In this document: positions 59,675 through 64,000 of the stretch, piece by piece
Layout: each line of letters starts with the position of its first letter
How positions within the stretch are numbered: the stretch's first letter is position 1
DNA from: Phycisphaerae bacterium
GTDB taxonomy: Bacteria > Planctomycetota > Phycisphaerae > SM23-33
NCBI GenBank assembly: GCA_011050235.1
Contig: DRGC01000086.1
Span: 31,874 to 95,873 of the forward strand
Direction: 5' to 3'
Length of the DNA stretch: 64,000 bases
Translations under genes and position numbers: made by a program
The notes under the pieces: model-generated
Told to the model about the DNA's origin: nothing
The model's database searches: none
Seen by the model: only the letters and a program-made list of their open reading frames with translations

Positions 59675-60532
59675 CTACGTTGCGTCGCCGCCGTGGTGGG
59701 GGCTGCGTCCCCACTGGAGCTTGTCGGTCAACGTCCGGAAGAAGCTTCGGCCCGGATGAGAGATGATCAGGGCGGGCGTTTCGGAGCGGCGGATGTCGAC
59801 GGTGTCGCCTTCGCACAGGCCGGTGGTGGCCTGGCCGTCGATGATGACGGTCGAGCCGGGGTTGACCTTGACGGCGGTGATGTGAATCGTCTGGTCGGAC
59901 CGCACGACGATGGGCCGAAGCGCCAGCGTGTGCGGGGCCACCGGCGTGATGGCGACCGCATCGAGGGTGGGCTCCATGATCGGCCCGCCCACGGACATGT
60001 TGTAGGCGGTCGAACCGGTCGGGGTGGCGATGACGAGCCCGTCGCCCAGGTAGCGGCTGATCGTTCCGCCGTCCTGCTCGACGTTCAGGTCGATCATGCG
60101 AAAGGGCGCGCCCGCATGGATGGCGATGTCGTTGACGGCTGTGGCGGTGAAGGGCTCGTGCTCGCAGCCGGCCACGTGCACGTTGAGCATCATGCGCTCG
60201 GTGGGCTTGACCTCACCGGTCAGGATGGTGTCGAGATGTTGCTGCATCTCGGCGACGGTGAACTCGGCCAAAAAGCCCAGCTTGCCCATGTTGACGCCCA
60301 GCAGGGGCACGTGGGTGTGGGCGAGGGTGCGGGCGGCGTAGAGCAGCGTGCCGTCGCCGCCGAAGACGATGCACAGGTCGGACTTTTCGCAATCGTCGAC
60401 ACAGGGCTCATCGGCGCGCTGAACGCCGAGGACGTCGACGCGCTGCTCAAACCAGGGCAGCAGGTCGTCGATCTGCTGACCGACGCCGGGCTTGGCCATG
60501 TTGCCGAGGATGATGACGTGCGGACGGGCCAT
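59675..60532 (-). CDS. nadK: NAD kinase
   Basis: 285 residues. FGGDGTLLYAAR is the catalytic GGDGT motif, NDIAI and GDGLVIATPTGSTAYNMSVGGPIM are the NAD- and phosphate-binding segments. It makes NADP from NAD. It lies 42 bases after the UDP-sugar pyrophosphorylase gene and just before nth; with nadA at 37 kb it is the second NAD gene in the window. Confidence 0.95.
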   Translation of the reverse strand: MARPHVIILGNMAKPGVGQQIDDLLPWFEQRVDVLGVQRADEPCVDDCEKSDLCIVFGGDGTLLYAARTLAHTHVPLLGVNMGKLGFLAEFTVAEMQQHLDTILTGEVKPTERMMLNVHVAGCEHEPFTATAVNDIAIHAGAPFRMIDLNVEQDGGTISRYLGDGLVIATPTGSTAYNMSVGGPIMEPTLDAVAITPVAPHTLALRPIVVRSDQTIHITAVKVNPGSTVIIDGQATTGLCEGDTVDIRRSETPALIISHPGRSFFRTLTDKLQWGRSPHHGGDAT

Positions 60533-60574
60533 GGGCGTATCCTACCGCGCGACGGCTGTCGGCGGCCAAGAGTT

Positions 60575-62014
60575 TCAGCTTTCCACACCGGCGGGGGAAA
60601 GGTAGACAGCCTGGCCGGCGGACAAGTCGAGGTCCGGGGGGATTTTTCCGACCAGCGCGTCGGCGCAGTCGGCCAGCAGGGGCGAGATCTCGATGGCCGC
60701 AGCGATCTGGCCGTCGGCGTCGCGCGGAACGGCGACACCGGCCTCTTCCAGCCATTCGGCGGCGCGGCGGACCTGGTCGTGGAGACTGGTGGCGAGGCTG
60801 TCTTCGCCGGTGGCGTTCTTGATCGGGCTGAACTCCTCGCTGCGGAGGGTTTCGAGGATCACGGTTTCGCCGGCTAGCGGCAGGGCGTCGAAGACGAACT
60901 GCTCGAGCTTGACGGCGTTGGGTTTGTCCGGTGTGACGGTGACACCGGCCTGGTCGACATAGGGGACCTTCTTTTCGGCGCGGTGCAGGGGCAGCTCGCA
61001 CGCATCGCCGGCGGTGAGACGCTCGACGAAGGATCGCGAGAGGATGTGGATCGCGATCGATCCGGCGCTGAACTTCAGCCGGCCGTCCTCGGTGCACGCG
61101 CGGGCGAGGTCTTCGGGCATGTCAGAGTATTCGATGACGGTGACCTTGCCGTCGACGACGCAGAAGTTGCCCAGCCGCTCCATGGGGTCACGCTTGGGCA
61201 GGGCCTTGGCGCTCATCTCGGCGTGGCGCGCGGCGTGGAGGCCCAGGAACAGGGGATCGATGCAGCGGACCAGGGGGTTGTCGACCTGGAAGTAGCTGAT
61301 CAGTTCGATCCCGCGCCGGGCCATGTCGTCCAGTGCGCCGCTACGACGCAGGGCGGGCAGACAGCCGCCGTGGCCGTCGGGGCTGAGGGCGAGTTGGCCT
61401 TTCTCGGTCAGCAGGATCTTGCCGTCGAAGTCGAAGGCCGGCATCGTGCCCTGGACCAGGAAGAACACATCCTCGGGGGCCAGCCCGAAGAACTTTTTCT
61501 GGCGGAAGAACGCCCGCGTGGCGACGTCATTGGCCGGGGAGGTCATGACGTACCAGGGCAGGGGCTTGCCCGCGCGCCGGCCGGCGGCGAGGATCTGCTC
61601 GGCGAGGACGCGGAAAAGGGGTTTCTTGGCGACGGGGGTGGCCTCGAGGCAGCCCTTGGGCCCTTCGTAGCCCAGCCTCGTTCCTTGGCCGCCGGCGACG
61701 GTGAAGGCGGCCACCTTGCCGGCAGCCAGCAGCTCTTCCCCTTCGGCCAGGGCAGCGGCGTGGGCGGCTGCGGTCTGATCGTCGGCGGGCCTGGCCGGCA
61801 CGATCTGCGGCGGCTGAATGTCGCCGGCGGACTGGACGGTCGGCTTGGTGCGGACGTAGTGCTCGACCCAGCCGTCGACCTTGTCAAAGTCGATGGTCGC
61901 GATCTGCTCCAGCAAGGTCTGCTGCCTCGCCGGGGCCAGTTCGTCGAAGAATTGCAGCACATGGGACTGGCTGTGTCGTTCGAGCGTCTCGCGAGTGGTC
62001 TTCACGTCCAACAT
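60575..62014 (-). CDS. UDP-N-acetylhexosamine pyrophosphorylase, eukaryote-like UAP1/UDPGP type
   Basis: 479 residues. VAGGQGTRLGYEGPKG is the nucleotide-binding loop of the UAP1/UDPGP family; MTSPAN, LSPDGHGGCLPAL, ISYFQVDNPLVRCIDPLFLG and GNFCVVDGKVTVIEYSDMP are further UAP1-type motifs. It would make UDP-GlcNAc or UDP-GalNAc from the sugar-1-phosphate, replacing or supplementing bacterial GlmU. UDP-GlcNAc feeds murA and waaA substrates. No left-handed beta-helix acetyltransferase domain is present, as in eukaryotic UAP1. It heads a run with nadK and nth. Confidence 0.88.
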   Translation of the reverse strand: MLDVKTTRETLERHSQSHVLQFFDELAPARQQTLLEQIATIDFDKVDGWVEHYVRTKPTVQSAGDIQPPQIVPARPADDQTAAAHAAALAEGEELLAAGKVAAFTVAGGQGTRLGYEGPKGCLEATPVAKKPLFRVLAEQILAAGRRAGKPLPWYVMTSPANDVATRAFFRQKKFFGLAPEDVFFLVQGTMPAFDFDGKILLTEKGQLALSPDGHGGCLPALRRSGALDDMARRGIELISYFQVDNPLVRCIDPLFLGLHAARHAEMSAKALPKRDPMERLGNFCVVDGKVTVIEYSDMPEDLARACTEDGRLKFSAGSIAIHILSRSFVERLTAGDACELPLHRAEKKVPYVDQAGVTVTPDKPNAVKLEQFVFDALPLAGETVILETLRSEEFSPIKNATGEDSLATSLHDQVRRAAEWLEEAGVAVPRDADGQIAAAIEISPLLADCADALVGKIPPDLDLSAGQAVYLSPAGVES

Positions 62015-62753
62015 AGGTTTTTCCCCAGGCGCCGGTGCGCTTTCCTCTGGTGGTTGCGGCTTGTCTTGACGGTCGAGGGCAGGTTAGGAGCCTGCGTAGC
62101 GGTTGTCAATGGCTTTGCGACCAAGTGGCCGGTTCGGCCAGTCACGCGACTTTGACTTGCCTCTCCCCAGCGCTTTCCGAACGTCCGAGTAGTTTCCGCC
62201 AACGGCCTGCGAAAGCTCAGTGACGGCCGGACGCCCATAAGGGGTGCACTGAAAGCCTGTTAGGATGCTCACTTTTTCGGCTGCCCGGGCCCGGTGTTCG
62301 ATAGCGGCCGCAGCATGGCGGCGCCTGGCTGCCGGTTCAAATACATCGCTTCAGGACATTGACATGTTGGTCCTATTGTACGTATGATACTGACAGACAG
62401 TGGTGGCAGGATGGCGCGGCGGCGGTAACCGCTCTCATCATCCGATTGGCTGTCATCTCAGCCGCCCGTTTTGTCCCCACCTGTCGCGACCGGTCGCTGT
62501 GCACCGGCAGGGAAGTGGGTACGGTGAAGGATGCTCCGCTGTTGAGGGCTGCACCGTGCTCGGTTGCCGGTTGGCAAGGCGATAGAGATCGTGATCCCGG
62601 GCGGCGGTCGTCCGGCGAGCATAACGTCCGAGGGTCGGCCTCGTGGCGGCCCGAGTTCAGATGTGTGCAGGCTGGTGTCGAAACGGTCTCATATATCCAT
62701 GACGCATGCCGGCTGCATGATCGTCTGAGCGATACAACGAAGGAGATCGCACA
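62015..62753. other. Intergenic region between UDP-sugar pyrophosphorylase and pseudopilin genes
   Basis: 739 bases. The left part should carry the minus-strand promoter, but none is clear. A strong plus-strand promoter is at 62359-62388. The remaining 360 bases form a long leader with no ribosome site until AAGGAG before 62754. I compared it by eye with cyclic-di-GMP, cobalamin and TPP riboswitch cores and saw none. Short frames here show no protein-like sequence. Confidence 0.5.
62359..62388 (+). promoter_or_regulatory. Strong sigma70-like promoter upstream of pseudopilin gene
   Basis: Perfect TTGACA (62359-62364), 18-base spacer, TATGAT (62383-62388; 5 of 6). It predicts a leader of about 360 bases. 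Confidence 0.65.
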
Positions 62754-63566
62754 ATGCGACGCAAAGGTTTTACGCTGATCGAGTTGATGGTGGTCATCGC
62801 CATTATCGCGATTCTGGTGACCATCCTCCTGCCAAGTTTGACCAAGGCAAGGGACCTGGCCAAGAAAGCGACCTGCCAGGCCAGCCTCAACGGCATCGGC
62901 AAGGCGTTGGCTCTGTACATGGCCCAGAACGATGATCGAACGCCGATGATAAAGTTCGATACGGACTACGACCCGGCAACGGTGGCCGTGCCGACGGAAA
63001 CGACCCAGACCGATGATGACTACGATGCGGGCACATGGGAAACGACTCTGGGCGACAATCCCATGCAGAACGTCTGGCTGCTGATCGCGGGAGGTCTGAT
63101 TATCGAGAAAGGCTTCACATGCGCGGCAGATGGGGACCATGAGGACCGTCGGTCCGTGGATAGTAACAGCGACCCCGACAGGTGGGGGTGGATCTCGACG
63201 AAGAACTACTCCTACGGCATTCACGTCCCCTACACCACCAGGAATAATCCGTTGCCGTTCAATCAAAATCTGGAAGGCGGCATTGTTATTTTTGCCGACC
63301 AGCTTCCCTACGACAGCGTGGAATATCACAAGGTGGACAAGAAGAGCGATCCGCCCTGGAAGCCGTCCAACCACAAGAAGCTCGGAACCGCCTACCTGCT
63401 GTTCTCCGGAACGGTGCAATGGCAGGACACCAGCATGTCCGAGTGCGGCCTCAACGGCGACGACATCTATGAGAATGGTGAGCGTGACGAGCCCGGAGTC
63501 CCCGGCGGCGTCCCCACGCATGACGAGGACACCAGCATCGCCGCTAGTGGTCGCCAAGGCGCCTAG
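62754..63566 (+). CDS. Type II secretion-type pseudopilin (prepilin N-terminal methylation protein)
   Basis: 270 residues. MRRKGFTLIELMVVIAIIAILVTILLPSL is a class III prepilin signal: short basic leader, cleavage after Gly5, Phe methylated, Glu5 of the mature protein, then the hydrophobic helix. LTKARDLAKKATCQASLNGIGKALALYMAQNDDRTP is the helical continuation seen in the abundant planctomycete pseudopilins, and the remainder is a globular Asp-rich domain ending without the common H-x9-DG box. Such proteins occur in dozens per planctomycete genome with mostly unknown roles. AAGGAG lies 8 bases before the ATG, and a terminator follows. Confidence 0.9.
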   Translation: MRRKGFTLIELMVVIAIIAILVTILLPSLTKARDLAKKATCQASLNGIGKALALYMAQNDDRTPMIKFDTDYDPATVAVPTETTQTDDDYDAGTWETTLGDNPMQNVWLLIAGGLIIEKGFTCAADGDHEDRRSVDSNSDPDRWGWISTKNYSYGIHVPYTTRNNPLPFNQNLEGGIVIFADQLPYDSVEYHKVDKKSDPPWKPSNHKKLGTAYLLFSGTVQWQDTSMSECGLNGDDIYENGERDEPGVPGGVPTHDEDTSIAASGRQGA

Positions 63567-63594
63567 GCCCACACGCAATGATTCGCTGATAGGT

Positions 63595-63627
63595 CGGGGC
63601 GGCCCATGTGGTCGCCCCGCTTTTTTT
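63595..63627 (+). terminator. Rho-independent terminator of pseudopilin gene
   Basis: CGGGGCG (63595-63601) pairs with CGCCCCG (63613-63619), then seven T (63621-63627). The following 170 bases are GC-rich and hold only a small hairpin CCACGC/GCGTGG (63727-63742). Confidence 0.9.
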
Positions 63628-63797
63628 GTGGTGTAAGTAGTTGTGTGTAAGTTTATGGTTGGTCGTTGATGGTGTCATCAGCCTGGAGCGTAGGCGAGCG
63701 TAGCGAGGCGGACGCACGCCTTCATGCCACGCCCGCGCGTGGGTGCGTGGTGCGGCTCGGCGCTACTCGCCACAGGCGGCGCACCCGCCCTCCCTGC

Positions 63798-64000
63798 TTA
63801 TCTCTTCCGCCGCAGCAGTGTCAGGCTGCCGATACCCAAGAGGGCCAACGTTGCGGGCTCGGGGACTGGTCCCGGTGGCCCCTGCCCGACGGTGTAGCTG
63901 GCGACGATATGCTCGCCGCCTTTCGTGCCGGTGACGTAGAAGTCGAAACTGATGACCTCGTCAAGCTGACTAACGAGGTACGCGAGCGGCCAATCAGGGA
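63798..64000 (-). CDS. PEP-CTERM sorting-domain protein, C-terminal part
   Basis: The last 67 codons of a minus-strand gene that continues past the right edge. The C-terminus reads ...PGPVPEPATLALLGIGSL then TLLRRKR: a Pro-Glu-Pro motif, a hydrophobic helix and a basic tail, the PEP-CTERM signal recognised by exosortase. The visible upstream part (ISFDFYVTGTKGGEHIVASYTVG) is beta-rich. The protein is therefore exported and processed at its C-terminus. No exosortase gene is in the window. The frame is too short to judge the rest. Confidence 0.88.
   Translation of the reverse strand, partial: PDWPLAYLVSQLDEVISFDFYVTGTKGGEHIVASYTVGQGPPGPVPEPATLALLGIGSLTLLRRKR

Noticed and set aside
62359..62778. 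139-codon frame beginning at the -35 box before the pseudopilin
   Set aside because: It starts at TTGACA of a promoter and runs through the leader; Cys/Arg-rich random-looking sequence and no ribosome site.
1..64000. tRNA, rRNA, CRISPR arrays, transposases
   Set aside because: Looked for GGTTCGA-type T-loops, regularly spaced repeats and DDE/serine recombinase motifs; matches to GGTTCGA all lie inside coding sequence without cloverleaf context, and no arrays or transposases were seen.

Overview
The window reads as a chromosome segment of a high-GC, Gram-negative bacterium of the Planctomycetota, most likely of the Phycisphaerae/Sedimentisphaerales side. This placement is inferred from gene content. 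Supporting signs are a fused SecDF carrying EF-hand loops, a PEP-CTERM protein at the right edge, a general-secretion-type pseudopilin, a planctomycete-style Ser/Thr kinase, large secreted TPR proteins, a eukaryote-like UDP-sugar pyrophosphorylase, and LPS (waaA) plus peptidoglycan (murA, murJ) genes. No tRNA, rRNA, CRISPR array, prophage or complete insertion sequence was seen. Most of the window is core genome with normal gene packing.

Layout. 1-3.5 kb: the end of a BatA-like membrane protein, an AmmeMemoRadiSam-type radical SAM enzyme, a 25-residue ribosomal-like basic protein and dprA. 3.5-9.1 kb, minus strand: the translation operon thrS-infC-rpmI-rplT-pheS-acetyltransferase, with a promoter and leader hairpin before thrS and a non-AUG (AUC) start for infC. 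9.1-18.8 kb: glucan phosphorylase, a secreted TPR protein, a cyclotransferase/amidoligase-like fusion next to SppA, and a radical SAM protein. 18.9-26.8 kb: kinase, SecDF, a UroD-like enzyme, and a membrane protein carrying a close copy of the SecD P1 head domain. 26.8-33.2 kb, minus strand: purH, a beta-propeller lipoprotein, a small protein, a GGDEF/HD-GYP enzyme and a NarL-type regulator. 33.5-44.8 kb: HAD phosphatase, glycosyltransferase, murJ, nadA, gltS-like, trxB, zinc ribbon, murA, ACT-domain protein, prmC and an isochorismatase-fold protein. 45-50.4 kb: small membrane proteins, a SpoIIE phosphatase, DUF192, maf, and lexA overlapped by an unknown gene. 50.5-50.8 kb: a GC-rich non-coding element of nested inverted repeats. 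50.8-64 kb: PHP hydrolase, cysK, ferredoxin, a TPR-metallopeptidase, MazG-like, waaA, proB, nth, nadK, UDP-sugar pyrophosphorylase, a pseudopilin, and a PEP-CTERM C-terminus.

Expression signals are unusually legible. Many genes have a sigma70-like promoter (TTGACA-like, 16-18 bp, TATAAT-like). At dprA, the radical SAM gene at 17.8 kb and waaA the start codon lies only 7-11 bases past the -10 box with no Shine-Dalgarno sequence, which suggests leaderless mRNAs. Other genes have clear AGGAG-type sites.

The most novel-looking items are: (1) the orphan SecD-P1 domain fused to a polytopic membrane protein 1.3 kb from SecDF; (2) the cyclotransferase/amidoligase-like fusion; (3) the nested-stem element at 50.5-50.8 kb; (4) the AUC start of infC together with a tRNA-Thr-like CGU hairpin in the thrS leader, which would make the translation operon autoregulated in the manner of E. 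coli.
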